From positions 1,652,859-1,716,858 of the forward strand of contig OX638294.1 in assembly GCA_951812325.1 (NCBI GenBank): 64,000 bases of DNA. Direction: 5' to 3'. Position numbers and translations under genes: made by a program. The notes under the pieces are model-generated. The model did not search any database and was not told the origin of the DNA. It worked only from the letters and a program-made list of their open reading frames with translations. This document shows positions 29,976 to 39,475 of this stretch, piece after piece. Each line of letters begins with the position of its first letter. Position 1 is the stretch's first letter. The DNA comes from an uncultured Thermoanaerobaculia bacterium. Lineage in GTDB: Bacteria; Acidobacteriota; Thermoanaerobaculia; Multivoradales; Multivoraceae.

Positions 29976-30512
29976 GTGGCCGAGGACGAGGCGCGCCGGT
30001 TGCTTGCGGGCGGGCGGCGCCGCCGACTTCAAAGCGGCCGGCCCCTGGCGCTGGAACTTCTGTACCTGCCCCATCTGCTCGTGATCTACGAGACGCTGGA
30101 GGCGGCCGCTGGCCCTCGCCTGGCCGGCAGCGGCTCGTCGCCGGACGAGCAGCTCGCGGTCCTCGTCTGCCGCTTGAGCGGCCAGGCCGCACACATCCGG
30201 CTGCAGAACGTCGACATCGCGCCGGGACCGCCGACCCTGCCGCCCGCGCTTGAACCGGTCGAGGCGGAAGAGCGGGCGGGCGATTTCACCGCTCGCGTCC
30301 TGCTGACGGCGGCTCGCGGCAAGCGTCGTCGCGAGCGCGGCAGGTTGCTCCGTTGCGAACCATGCGGCTATCCATACTGGGTCCAGTACGTGGAACGCCG
30401 CCGCGGCGTCGACTTCCACGCCGTCGACGCCGTCTCCGGGAAGAAGGCCGGCGCCGCCGTCCGGAGCGCCATCGCGCAGGGGATCGTTCGCAGCCTCGCT
30501 GCCGGCGCCTGA
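29976..30512 (+). CDS. Hypothetical protein with a CxxC motif
   Basis: The product is 178 residues from GTG 29976. The middle part contains LALELLYLPHLLVIYETLEA, and the C-terminal part has LLRCEPCGYPYWVQYVER, with one CxxC pair that could bind metal or be redox-active. It runs just after the small membrane protein and may be in the same operon. I do not recognise a family. Confidence 0.6.
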   Translation: MAEDEARRLLAGGRRRRLQSGRPLALELLYLPHLLVIYETLEAAAGPRLAGSGSSPDEQLAVLVCRLSGQAAHIRLQNVDIAPGPPTLPPALEPVEAEERAGDFTARVLLTAARGKRRRERGRLLRCEPCGYPYWVQYVERRRGVDFHAVDAVSGKKAGAAVRSAIAQGIVRSLAAGA

Positions 30513-30516
30513 GTTC

Positions 30517-31320
30517 TCAGGTAGCCGACTCGGCCCACAACCAGTCCGAGGCCGCCTCGACGATCCGCTCGGCCGTTTTGATCGCCTCCTCCGCCATCGG
30601 TCGGGAGGTCGCCTCGAACGGCGCCCCTTCCGGAACGCCGTTCGGATACCGGGACGCCGTGTAGTGACGGTCGAGCGAGCGGCCCGCGGCGCGCAGGTCC
30701 TTCAACTCCGAAATCCGATCGGCAAAGCGGTCGACGAGTTCGACGATCGAGTGCCCGCGAACGAGCCGCTCCCCCGAGCCGTACACGATCGCCTTGACCG
30801 CCTTCTCGGCCGCCTGCCGAGAGATGAAGCAGACCTGGTTGAAGTACCGCTCCCTCAGCGCCAAACGCGCGAAACCCAGGTCGTTCCCGGCCTGATTCAG
30901 CCAGCGCTCGGCCTCCGCCCGCGCCTTGGCCGGCGATGCCGGCCCCGACCAGGCCGCGCCGCCGCGCAGGTCCTCAAGTTCGCGTTCCAGGGCCTCTGCC
31001 CAGGCCGTTCCCGCGTGGACCTGTTTCGCCTCCATCAGCGCGTTGATCACGAACGGCCTCTCCTGGGCCTTCAGCGCTTCGAGTTCCTCGGGCGTATAGA
31101 CCAGGAGATCCACCGCTCCGCCGGCCTTCCGGACGGCCGACTCGTAACACCGGACGCGGTCCGGCCGGGGCTCGTCGCTCGGCTGTACCACGATCAGGTC
31201 GATATCGCTCTCGGCGTCTGCCGTGCCCCGCGCTTGCGACCCGAAGAGCCAGGCGCCGCAGGCGCCCTGCTCTTCCAGGAGCGGGCGCATCGCGTGGAGG
31301 AATGTCTCAAGCCGGGTCAT
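30517..31320 (-). CDS. Fused MNT nucleotidyltransferase-HEPN protein
   Basis: The product is 267 residues. Residues 1-110 form an MNT nucleotidyltransferase with WLFGSQARGTADAESDIDLI (the GS and DxD active site). Residues 140-260 form a HEPN domain with RYFNQVCFISRQAAEKAVKA, HSIVELVDRF and the substrate-binding DRHYTASRYPNGVP. MNT and HEPN are normally separate antitoxin and toxin genes, where MNT AMPylates HEPN; here they are one polypeptide. The HEPN RNase R-x4-6-H motif is not clear. It could instead belong to the kanamycin-nucleotidyltransferase-like two-domain type. Confidence 0.82.
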   Translation of the reverse strand: MTRLETFLHAMRPLLEEQGACGAWLFGSQARGTADAESDIDLIVVQPSDEPRPDRVRCYESAVRKAGGAVDLLVYTPEELEALKAQERPFVINALMEAKQVHAGTAWAEALERELEDLRGGAAWSGPASPAKARAEAERWLNQAGNDLGFARLALRERYFNQVCFISRQAAEKAVKAIVYGSGERLVRGHSIVELVDRFADRISELKDLRAAGRSLDRHYTASRYPNGVPEGAPFEATSRPMAEEAIKTAERIVEAASDWLWAESAT

Positions 31321-31399
31321 GGCGGAACTCCGGGAGCTTGCGCCTCATCATCTCACGGCAGCGCTACACTTCGCCCTCCCCAACCGAGGAGACCCGAAA

Positions 31400-32341
31400 A
31401 TGGCTGACGCTTTCGAGACGCCGAAAATCATCCGTGGACCGCTCCGGTCGCCGAAGCAGATGCTCGCCGAGCAGGAGTACGGCGGCCACATGTCCATCCA
31501 CGACGACTCGACGGCCGAGCGGATGGGATTTGTGGCCGGCGGGCCGATCGAGGGCCCGACCCACTTCAGCCAGTTCGTGCCCCTGCTCCACGACCTGTGG
31601 GGGCAGGAGTGGTTCGAGACCGGCTGCCTGAGCGCCCACTACCGGAACATGGTCGTCGAAGGCCAACAGGTGCGCGCCCTCGTCGAGCGCCCGGCGGACG
31701 GCCAGACCCAGGTCCGCATCCGGGCCGAGAAGGCGGACGGCACCCAGGTGCTGATCGGCACCGCCTCGATCCGAGGCGACGTCGGGTCGTCGGAGATCGC
31801 GACCCGGATAGGCCGTCTGCGGCCGCCCGGGCCCCTGGTCATCCTCCGCGATCTCGAAGTCGGAATGAAGGGCAAGGGACTCGAGGAAGTGCGGATGGAC
31901 TTCGACCAGCACATGGGCAAGCTCTATCCCTTCAGCCTGAACCAGAAGCTCGACAGGATCACCGAGCCTTCCCCCTGGTACACGGAGGACGAAGGCGCCT
32001 CATCGCCCTGGGGCCGCGCGATCATCCCGCTGGAGATGGTCAGCGTTCTCGCCGGCTACTCGAATCGCAAGGCCGGCTTCCCCACCCGCGGACCGGCGCT
32101 GGGCCTGTTCGCCGGCCAACAGATCCGGATGATCGACGGTCCCCTCTTCGTGGGGCGGGACTACCTGCTGGAGCGCGAGATCGTCGCGCTCAGCGAGAGC
32201 CGGCGCACGGAATCGAACTGGGTCAGGACGACCTTCCTGGACGCCGAGTCGAAGGAGCCCAAAGCCGAGATGATCCTGAACAACGCGACGCTCAAGCACT
32301 CCTTCGCAGGCTACGAGGAAGAACGGGCGGCAATGACATGA
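31400..32341 (+). CDS. MaoC/hot-dog-like acyl dehydratase-type protein
   Basis: The product is 313 residues from ATG 31400, with GAGGAG upstream. It looks like a double hot-dog fold: an N-terminal GHMSIHDDSTAERMGFVAGG with GPIEGPTHFSQFVPLLHDLW resembles MaoC-like proteins, and a second similar half follows. The catalytic D-x-H pair of true hydratases is not obvious. Its stop overlaps the next gene's ATG (ATGA), so it works with the acyl-CoA synthetase downstream, probably on the same acyl-CoA. Confidence 0.6.
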   Translation: MADAFETPKIIRGPLRSPKQMLAEQEYGGHMSIHDDSTAERMGFVAGGPIEGPTHFSQFVPLLHDLWGQEWFETGCLSAHYRNMVVEGQQVRALVERPADGQTQVRIRAEKADGTQVLIGTASIRGDVGSSEIATRIGRLRPPGPLVILRDLEVGMKGKGLEEVRMDFDQHMGKLYPFSLNQKLDRITEPSPWYTEDEGASSPWGRAIIPLEMVSVLAGYSNRKAGFPTRGPALGLFAGQQIRMIDGPLFVGRDYLLEREIVALSESRRTESNWVRTTFLDAESKEPKAEMILNNATLKHSFAGYEEERAAMT

Positions 32342-34164
32342 ACGACCCTGCTGCGCATCCGGATCGGACAGTGCCGGCGCCCACCGCAAGGCGTCTCTCA
32401 GCAAACGACGCCGGAGGAACCGTCGAGACGAACGCCGAGCCGATCCACGGCCAGATGACGTACGACGAGTCGGTCGCTTACCTGACCGGCCCGGGCGCGG
32501 ACTGGGAGTTGGTCACGGAGACCGTGCGCGGCGTCGGCTACAAGGTGTTCAGGAACCTGCCGCCGACGCTGCGCTGTGTCTACGACCAGGCGCGCCAGGA
32601 CCACGGCGACAAGGACTTCCTCGTCTTCCAGGACACCCGCCTGACCTACGACGAAGCGTACGAACGCGCCGCCGCACTCGCCCACCAGTTGGTCCACCGC
32701 TACGGCGTCGAGAAGGGCGACCGCGTGGCGATCGCCATGCGGAACTACCCCGAGTGGGTCATCGCCTTCATGGCGATCACGTCATCCGGCGCCATCTCCG
32801 TGTCGCTGAACGGCTGGTGGTCGGGCGAGGAGCTGGAGTACGGCTTGAAGGACTCGGGCGCCAAACTGGCCATCTTCGATCAGCAGCGCTACGAACGCGT
32901 TGCGAGCTACCTGCCCGCCCTCGGCGTGAAGAGCATCGGCGTGCGCTGGGAAGACGAGCTGCCCGACGGCGTCGACGACTTCGACGACGTGTGGCGGGAA
33001 GCGGCCGGCCAACCGCTGCCCGATGTCGACCTCGGTCCCCACGACGACGTGACGATCCTGTTCACGTCCGGCACGACCGGGTTTCCCAAGGGCGCCGTTT
33101 CGACCCATCGCGGCGTGTTGAGCGGCATCGGCAGTTGGGGCTTCTACGGCGCCCAGCGAATCGCAATGGGCCTGCTCGACGAGCCGGAGGAGAACCCCGA
33201 GTTCCAGCCCTCCATCCTGATGCCCCTGCCGCTGTTCCACGTGAGCGGCAGCCACGCCGGCCTGCTCGCATCGTTCGGCGTCGGCCGCAAGATCGTGATG
33301 ATGTACAAGTGGAACCCGGAACACGGCCTGGAACTGATCGAACGCGAGCGCGTCACGTCCTTCAACGGCGTGCCGACGATGACCTGGGAGATGCTGCAGT
33401 CGCCGTCGCTGAACGAGCGCGACCTGCGCAGCCTGATCGCCGTCTCCGGCGGCGGCGCGCCGATCCCTGGCGGCATGGTCGACCGCCTGCAGGCCCTGAT
33501 GCCGGACAAGCACTGGTCCTTCGGCTGGGGAATGACGGAGACGAACGCCGGCGGCGCCGGCAACACGGACGAGGGCCTGGTCGAGAAGCCGGACAGTTGC
33601 GGCAAACCCTGCCCGATCGTCGAACTGAAGATCATCGACGACGACGGCAACGAGCTGCCCTCCGGCGAGCAGGGCGAGCTGATCATGAAGTCGTCGATGA
33701 ACATCCGCGGCTACTGGAATCGGCCCAAGGCGACCGGCGAGACGATCCAGGACGGCTGGCTGCGCACCGGCGACATCGCCGAGATCGATGAGGACGGCTT
33801 CCTCTACATCCGCGACCGCAAGAAGGACATGGTCCTGCGCGGCGGCGAGAACATCTACTGCGCCGAGATCGAGCGCGTCGTCTACCAGCACCCCGCCGTC
33901 TACGAGGCCGCCGCTTTCGGCGTCCCCGACGACCGGCTCGGCGAAGAGCTGGCCGTGGTCGTCGTGCCCAGGGACGGCGCGGAGCTCGACGCCGCCGGCG
34001 TGCGCGCCCACGTCGGCGAGCATCTCGCGCGCTTCAAGGTGCCTCGCTACGTCTGGCTCCAGGACGAGCAGCTTCCGCGCGGCGCCACCGAGAAGATCCA
34101 CAAGCGCACGCTGCGCGACCAGATGCTGCGGGAAGCGCCGGAGTTCCGCCGGTGCGCCCGATGA
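32338..34164 (+). CDS. Acyl-CoA synthetase (AMP-dependent ligase)
   Basis: The product is 608 residues from ATG 32338, overlapping the upstream stop. ANL motifs are LFTSGTTGFPKGA near residue 242, GWGMTETNAGG, the hinge YIRDRKKDMVLRGGENIY and the terminal GATEKIHKRTLRDQ catalytic lysine. It should form acyl-CoA from a carboxylate, ATP and CoA. The last codons (34152-34185) overlap a weak copy of the dispersed hairpin element (CGCCCGATGACGG followed by GGACCAGT). Confidence 0.88.
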   Translation: MNDPAAHPDRTVPAPTARRLSANDAGGTVETNAEPIHGQMTYDESVAYLTGPGADWELVTETVRGVGYKVFRNLPPTLRCVYDQARQDHGDKDFLVFQDTRLTYDEAYERAAALAHQLVHRYGVEKGDRVAIAMRNYPEWVIAFMAITSSGAISVSLNGWWSGEELEYGLKDSGAKLAIFDQQRYERVASYLPALGVKSIGVRWEDELPDGVDDFDDVWREAAGQPLPDVDLGPHDDVTILFTSGTTGFPKGAVSTHRGVLSGIGSWGFYGAQRIAMGLLDEPEENPEFQPSILMPLPLFHVSGSHAGLLASFGVGRKIVMMYKWNPEHGLELIERERVTSFNGVPTMTWEMLQSPSLNERDLRSLIAVSGGGAPIPGGMVDRLQALMPDKHWSFGWGMTETNAGGAGNTDEGLVEKPDSCGKPCPIVELKIIDDDGNELPSGEQGELIMKSSMNIRGYWNRPKATGETIQDGWLRTGDIAEIDEDGFLYIRDRKKDMVLRGGENIYCAEIERVVYQHPAVYEAAAFGVPDDRLGEELAVVVVPRDGAELDAAGVRAHVGEHLARFKVPRYVWLQDEQLPRGATEKIHKRTLRDQMLREAPEFRRCAR

Positions 34165-34351
34165 CGGTCGCGCGGACCAGTGAGCAATCGGCGCAAAGAC
34201 GCGCCAACCCGGTCGCGGTGACGCCGGTTCGGCGGGCGCGCCGCGCGTACCGATGCACGAAACCCATGCCTTCCGCGGGGCCGCCCGCGGCCGCTTTCCT
34301 CGAGCAGCGCGTGATCGGTCCGGGCCAGTTCCCGCCAGCGGGGACGAGCGG

Positions 34352-34834
34352 ATGACCAGCGACGAAGTCCGGGTCGAACCCGGCGACCCCGCCGATCCCG
34401 CTTTCGTGCGTCTGCACGAGGCGCTCGACCGTGAACTCGGCGAGCTCTACCCCGCGGACAGCATCTACAGCGTCGAGCCCGACAAGCTGGATGCGCCGGG
34501 CTGCTGCCTGCTCCTCGGCCGGACTGCCGACGGCGAGGCCGTGGCCTGCGGCGCACTCCGTCGCCTGAGCGCCGAGCAGGCGGAGATCAGGCGGATGTAC
34601 GTCGAGCCGGAGTACCGTGGCAAGTCGCTCGGCCGCCGCATCCTGGAGCAACTCGAAGCACGCGCCGCGGCCTTCGGGTACAAGTCCCTGCGCCTCGAGA
34701 CGGGCGAAATGCAGCCTGCAGCCATCAGCCTCTACCGCTCGTTCGGCTACGTCCTGATCCCCTGCTACAACGAGTACGCCTACGATCCGCACAGTCTCTG
34801 CTTTGAAAAGAAGCTCGAGACGGGCGGCGGCTAA
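34352..34834 (+). CDS. GNAT N-acetyltransferase
   Basis: The product is 160 residues. It has the acetyl-CoA loop RMYVEPEYRGKSLGRRILEQ and the closing ISLYRSFGYVLIPCYNEY, both typical of single-domain GNAT enzymes. The preceding 187 bp hold no gene. The target cannot be predicted. Confidence 0.88.
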   Translation: MTSDEVRVEPGDPADPAFVRLHEALDRELGELYPADSIYSVEPDKLDAPGCCLLLGRTADGEAVACGALRRLSAEQAEIRRMYVEPEYRGKSLGRRILEQLEARAAAFGYKSLRLETGEMQPAAISLYRSFGYVLIPCYNEYAYDPHSLCFEKKLETGGG

Positions 34835-34844
34835 CATTCGGCCA

Positions 34845-35465
34845 ATGGCCTGCTTTGAACCGATCGGCCGACGGCGCGCCCTCCAGGTGATCGGCGGCGC
34901 CGCCGCGTTGCCGCTCCTGCCGGAGGAGTTGTTCGCGAATGCCCACCTCGCGCATGTCCACCTGCACCGGCAGGAAACCGACGGTGAGCCGGCGCCGCTC
35001 ACCGTACTGACGGGACACCAGGCAAGCACGCTCAACGCGATGGCCGAGCGCATCCTGCCCACGATGGACACCCCCGGCGCCGGCGACGCGGAGATTCCCG
35101 GCTTCGTCGATCGCCTGCTGGAGGGCTGGCTGCCGGATCCGGCGCGGGATCACCTGCTCGCCGAGCTGGACCGCTTCGATGCGCGAGCCCGCGAACGCCA
35201 CCCCGACGGCGACGGCTTCGTCGGCCTGACCGAGTCCGCCCAGGACGAACTGCTGACCGAAGCGCAGGACGAAGCCCTCGCCCAGCGAGATGGCCGCGCC
35301 TTCTCGCGCAACCCGAACCGGCTCCACGAGCAACCGTTCTTCGACCTGGTCAAGTGGCTCACGCTGTTCGGCTACTACACCTCGGAAGCAGGCATGAAGT
35401 CGGAACTCGGCTACCGGATCGTCCCCGGCCGCTGGGACCCCTGCGTCGACATCGAGGACGCCTGA
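34845..35465 (+). CDS. Gluconate 2-dehydrogenase subunit 3 family protein
   Basis: The product is 206 residues with an exported N-terminus, RRRALQVIGGAAALPLLP, resembling a Tat signal. The core AMAERILPTMDTPGAGDAEI and the late FGYYTSEAGMKSELGY are characteristic of the small subunit of membrane-bound GMC-type dehydrogenases. It lies 14 bp upstream of the GMC oxidoreductase gene, its expected partner, for export as a complex. Confidence 0.85.
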   Translation: MACFEPIGRRRALQVIGGAAALPLLPEELFANAHLAHVHLHRQETDGEPAPLTVLTGHQASTLNAMAERILPTMDTPGAGDAEIPGFVDRLLEGWLPDPARDHLLAELDRFDARARERHPDGDGFVGLTESAQDELLTEAQDEALAQRDGRAFSRNPNRLHEQPFFDLVKWLTLFGYYTSEAGMKSELGYRIVPGRWDPCVDIEDA

Positions 35466-35479
35466 GGTTCGCCGCCGCC

Positions 35480-37201
35480 ATGGTTCAGATCATCGAACGC
35501 AAGGTCTGGGATGCGATCGTCATCGGCTCCGGCGTCACCGGCGGCTGGGCGGCGAAGGAACTGACCGAGAAGGGCCTGGAGACCCTGGTCCTGGAGGCCG
35601 GCCCGCCGGTCGTCCCCGAGCGGGACTACAGCGAGCACACGCCCCCCTGGCAGATGCCGTACCGGGGCCTCCGCGACCGCAAGCGCCAGGCCGAGCGGCA
35701 GCCGGTCCAGAGCCGCGCCGCCGCCTGCGACGAGTGGTCAGGCAAGTTCTTCGTCGACGACATCGACAACCCCTACTCGATCGGCGAGGACAGCCAGGAG
35801 TTCCTGTGGATACGCGCCCGCGTGGTCGGCGGCAGGTCGTTGCTCTGGGGACGGCAGAGCTATCGCTGGAGCGACCTGGACTTCGGCGCCAACGCCCGCG
35901 ACGGCTACGGCACGGACTGGCCGATCCGCTACCGGGACCTCGCGCCCTGGTACGACCACGTGGAGTCCTTCGTCGGCATCGCCGGTCAGGCCGAGAACAT
36001 GCCGCAGCTCCCGGACGGGCAGTTCCTGCCCCCGATCGCCCAGACCTGCATGGAGGAGAGGGTGCGGGAGGACCTCGACCGCGCCTTCGGCGGCACGCGC
36101 CGGTTCACCCCCGCCCGGGTCGCGGTGCTTACCCGCCACCACAACGGCCGCCGCGCCTGCCACTACTGCGGCATCTGCCGCCGCGGCTGCATCAGCCGGT
36201 CGTACTTCTCGAGCCTGAACGCGACCCTGCCGGCCGCCGAGGAGACCGGCAAGCTCACGGTGCGCCCCAACAGCGTCGTCTACAACCTGATCCACGACGA
36301 GCAGCGGGACCGGGTGAGCGGCGTCCACCTGATCGACGCCGAGTCGAACGAGTCGGTCGAGGTCCACGGCCGCCTGGTCTTCCTCTGCGCCTCCACGATC
36401 GAGTCGGCGCGCATCCTGCTCAACTCGAGGACGCAGCGATTCTCCGAGGGCCTGGCGAACTCGAGCGGCCAGGTCGGCCGCAACCTGATGGACCACATCT
36501 TCCAGGTCGGCGCGAACGGGAACCTCGACGGCCTCGAGGACAAGACGACCTTCGGCCGCCGGCCCAACTCCTGCTACCTGCCGCGCTTCGTGAACCTCGA
36601 CGGCGACCGCGCAGAAGCCACCCGCGAGAAGGACTTCCTGCGCGGATTCGGCTACCAGTGCGGGGCCCGCAGACCGACCACCTGGCAGAGCGGCATCGGC
36701 CAGCCCGGCTTCGGCGCCGACTACAAGGCGAGCCTGCGCGGGCTCGGGCCCTGGCGTCTCAACTTCACCGGCTTCGGCGAGAACCTGCCGAACCCGGACA
36801 ACCGGGTGACGATCGACCCGGAACTCGTGGACCGCTGGGGCATCCCGGCGGCACGCATCACGATGAACTACGGCGAGAACGAGGCCGCGATGCGGGAGAG
36901 CATCCAGACCCGGGCCGCCGAGATGCTGGAAGCGCTCGGGGCGAAGAACATCCGCACCTTCAACCGGAACTCACTGCCCGGCTTCGCGATCCACGAGATG
37001 GGCACGGCCCGGATGGGCCTCGATCCTGCGACCTCGGTGCTCAACGGCTGGTGCCAGTCCTGGGACGTGCCGAACCTGTTCATCACCGACGGCGCGGCGA
37101 TGGCCTCGTCGGCCTGCCAGAACCCGAGCCTGACCTACATGGCGCTGACGGCGCGCGCCTGCGACTACGCCGTGCGCCAGATGCGCCGGCTGGAACTCTG
37201 A
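35480..37201 (+). CDS. GMC-type FAD oxidoreductase
   Basis: The product is 573 residues from ATG 35480. The FAD-binding motif WDAIVIGSGVTGGWAAKEL is at residues 9-27. Further motifs are RARVVGGRSLLWGRQSYRW, a cysteine cluster CHYCGICRRGC near residue 230 that could hold an iron-sulfur centre or disulfides, and the C-terminal IHEMGTARMG with active-site histidine. It probably oxidises a sugar or alcohol together with the subunit-3 protein, passing electrons to a membrane carrier. It has no signal of its own, so it may travel with its partner. Confidence 0.88.
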   Translation: MVQIIERKVWDAIVIGSGVTGGWAAKELTEKGLETLVLEAGPPVVPERDYSEHTPPWQMPYRGLRDRKRQAERQPVQSRAAACDEWSGKFFVDDIDNPYSIGEDSQEFLWIRARVVGGRSLLWGRQSYRWSDLDFGANARDGYGTDWPIRYRDLAPWYDHVESFVGIAGQAENMPQLPDGQFLPPIAQTCMEERVREDLDRAFGGTRRFTPARVAVLTRHHNGRRACHYCGICRRGCISRSYFSSLNATLPAAEETGKLTVRPNSVVYNLIHDEQRDRVSGVHLIDAESNESVEVHGRLVFLCASTIESARILLNSRTQRFSEGLANSSGQVGRNLMDHIFQVGANGNLDGLEDKTTFGRRPNSCYLPRFVNLDGDRAEATREKDFLRGFGYQCGARRPTTWQSGIGQPGFGADYKASLRGLGPWRLNFTGFGENLPNPDNRVTIDPELVDRWGIPAARITMNYGENEAAMRESIQTRAAEMLEALGAKNIRTFNRNSLPGFAIHEMGTARMGLDPATSVLNGWCQSWDVPNLFITDGAAMASSACQNPSLTYMALTARACDYAVRQMRRLEL

Positions 37202-37429
37202 TCGGCCCCTCCCGATCCCGTATCCCGGCGCCTTGTCAGGATGCGTGGGGCCGACCCGGCGGCTACCGGATAACGTGACTCCATGCCGACGAGCAGCGGA
37301 GAGCCCGACCTCGCGGGTACCGTCCATGCGCCCGATGACGGACGCCCGGGCTTCTTCACGGGTATCGCGTTCCGCACCACCCGGGGATCTATGATGCGCA
37401 CTGAACTGAACGGAGAGGAGCCATTCCCC

Positions 37430-38533
37430 ATGCGCCCCAACTACACGCGCCCGAACCACCGACTCGTTCCGACCTGTCTCGCGGCCATCTCCCTGGCGGC
37501 CGGCCTCGCCGCTTGCGGAGGTGTCGAGGATCCCGCCGGCGCCGTCGTCGAGACCGACACCCACCGCTTCGAGGAAGTGGCGCCCGGCGTCTACTTCATA
37601 CTCGGCACGGGAACGATCTTCGTTCAGAGCAACGCGATGCTCGTGCTGAGCGACGAAGACGCCCTGGTCGTTGACTCCCACGTCACGCCGGCTGCCGCGC
37701 GGGCTCTGCTCGCCTCAATCGCGGAGGTCACGGACAAGCCGGTGACTCACCTGGTCAACACCCACTACCACTTCGACCACGCGCACGGGAACCAGGTCTT
37801 CCCCGAGGACGTGGCGATCATCGGCCACGAGTTCACCCGCGAGATGCTGATGAGCGACGTTCTCAAGCAGGGGACCTACCTGAACTTCTCCGGCGCGATC
37901 CCCGACCAGATTGCGGCGTGGAAGGAACAGGCCGGCGCGATGGAGGACGGCGAGGAAAAGGAAGCGCTGATGGAGCAGATCGTCGCCCAGGAAGACCACT
38001 ACGTCGCACTCGGCGAAACGGCGCCGACGCCGCCGAACGTGACCCTGACCAACCGGATGACGATCCACCGCACCTGGGAAGGCCAGGACCGGCCGATCGA
38101 AGTGATCCACCTCGGCCGCGGCCACACCGGCGGCGACGTGGTCGTCCTGCTGCCCAACGAGCGCATCGTCTTCACCGGCGACCTGGTGCTGCCAGGCGGC
38201 AGCGCCTACATCGGCGACGGCTACGTCAATGAATGGCTCGACACGCTGGACCGGTTCCAGGAGCTCGAGTTCGACCTCGTCCTCCCCGGACACAACGAGG
38301 CGTTCCGTGACGTCTCAACTCAACTCGGCCTCCTGAGGGACATGCTGAGCAGCTTCTGGAACGATGCGGTCAGCGCCCGCGACCAGGGTCTGAGCGCCGA
38401 AGAGGCGATCTCGACGATCGAGTGGCAGGGATTCCTGGCCACCGCTCCCGACCCGATCAAGATCCAGTGCGTGGAGCGCGCCTGGGCCGTGATGGACGAA
38501 ACCGGGGGCAGCAACGACACGGATTCCGCGTAG
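37430..38533 (+). CDS. Metallo-beta-lactamase-fold lipoprotein
   Basis: The product is 367 residues from ATG 37430, with GGAGAGGAG before it. An earlier in-frame ATG exists but a lipobox (AGLAACG) fits this start. The metal-binding motif NTHYHFDHAHGN, GRGHTGGDVVV, FTGDLV and LPGHNE give the complete set of ligands for a dinuclear metal site. Similar to exported MBL-fold hydrolases near dehydrogenase clusters. The substrate is unknown. Confidence 0.85.
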   Translation: MRPNYTRPNHRLVPTCLAAISLAAGLAACGGVEDPAGAVVETDTHRFEEVAPGVYFILGTGTIFVQSNAMLVLSDEDALVVDSHVTPAAARALLASIAEVTDKPVTHLVNTHYHFDHAHGNQVFPEDVAIIGHEFTREMLMSDVLKQGTYLNFSGAIPDQIAAWKEQAGAMEDGEEKEALMEQIVAQEDHYVALGETAPTPPNVTLTNRMTIHRTWEGQDRPIEVIHLGRGHTGGDVVVLLPNERIVFTGDLVLPGGSAYIGDGYVNEWLDTLDRFQELEFDLVLPGHNEAFRDVSTQLGLLRDMLSSFWNDAVSARDQGLSAEEAISTIEWQGFLATAPDPIKIQCVERAWAVMDETGGSNDTDSA

Positions 38534-38681
38534 GCCGGTCACCGACGGCAGGAAGGCGTCCGTGCAGGGCTCCCGCCCCACTCCGCGTGAAGCACCGGAC
38601 CTGGCGATGGCCTTGGCGCGTCCGTGTCGCCAAGTTCTTCATTCTGTGGTATTTACACAGCAACACCGTTAGCATCCCGTC

Positions 38682-39470
38682 ATGGAACAGCAGCACGTTG
38701 CCCCTCTTTCGGCCGGCCTCGACGCGCTCGGGCGCGCTGTGGAGCGGGCGAGCGGCTGGCTGCTGAAGCGCTACGGCGAAGAGGTCGAGTGGGCGATCGA
38801 GGACCAGTTCCTGATCGGCCTGGACGACCACGAGAGGATCGACCTCGAAGAGCAGCTCCAGGCGCGCAGCGGCCGCGATCAGGCCGCCTTCTTCGCCAAC
38901 GCGATGAGTTGCCTGCTCGCCCAGGGGCGCTTCGAGCAGGACGTCGTCAAGGGCGCCTGCCGATCATTCAGCTTCGCCGACAAGCTGCTCGGACCGGGCG
39001 GGCTGCTGCTGGAAGTCACGGAGCGCCGCTGGCTGGAGGCCCTGGTCGGAAGCTCGCTGCAGCTCTACCGGATCGGCCCCGGGAACGGCCGGGTCGCACT
39101 GGAAGAAGTGACCAGCCGCGTGCAGGTCCTGGTGGAACCGCATCCCGCCATGGAGCCCCTCCGGACCGGCGATCTCGTCGGCACGCGCGTCATCACCCTG
39201 GACGGCGAGGAGACCGGGCGAGCCTGCGGAATCTTCGGTTTCCCGGCCGGCGCCGCCGAACGGGAACTCGTCGATCTCGTGGAAACCGCCGCGACACACC
39301 CCCTCGGCAGCCGGGGCGAGATCCTCGGCGTCGCCGACGTGGTCGCCACCGCCTGGCTGCGTTCCTTCCTGCCCGACGGGCCGACGCGTGGACCCCAAGC
39401 CGTCGTCAATGCCGGCGCCGACGGACCGGGCAGGCGCCGGATCCTCCAGTGGCCGGGCGCCGGCGACTGA
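38682..39470 (+). CDS. Hypothetical protein
   Basis: The product is 262 residues with no signal peptide. It is a mixed alpha/beta protein: helices in the first 100 residues (ALGRAVERASGWLLKRYGEE) and strands afterwards (LQLYRIGPGNGRVALEEVTS). I do not recognise a family. It ends 5 bp before the next gene, so the two probably form one transcript. The 148 bp upstream are AT-richer than the surroundings and could hold the promoter. Confidence 0.6.
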   Translation: MEQQHVAPLSAGLDALGRAVERASGWLLKRYGEEVEWAIEDQFLIGLDDHERIDLEEQLQARSGRDQAAFFANAMSCLLAQGRFEQDVVKGACRSFSFADKLLGPGGLLLEVTERRWLEALVGSSLQLYRIGPGNGRVALEEVTSRVQVLVEPHPAMEPLRTGDLVGTRVITLDGEETGRACGIFGFPAGAAERELVDLVETAATHPLGSRGEILGVADVVATAWLRSFLPDGPTRGPQAVVNAGADGPGRRRILQWPGAGD

Positions 39471-39475
39471 GCGGC

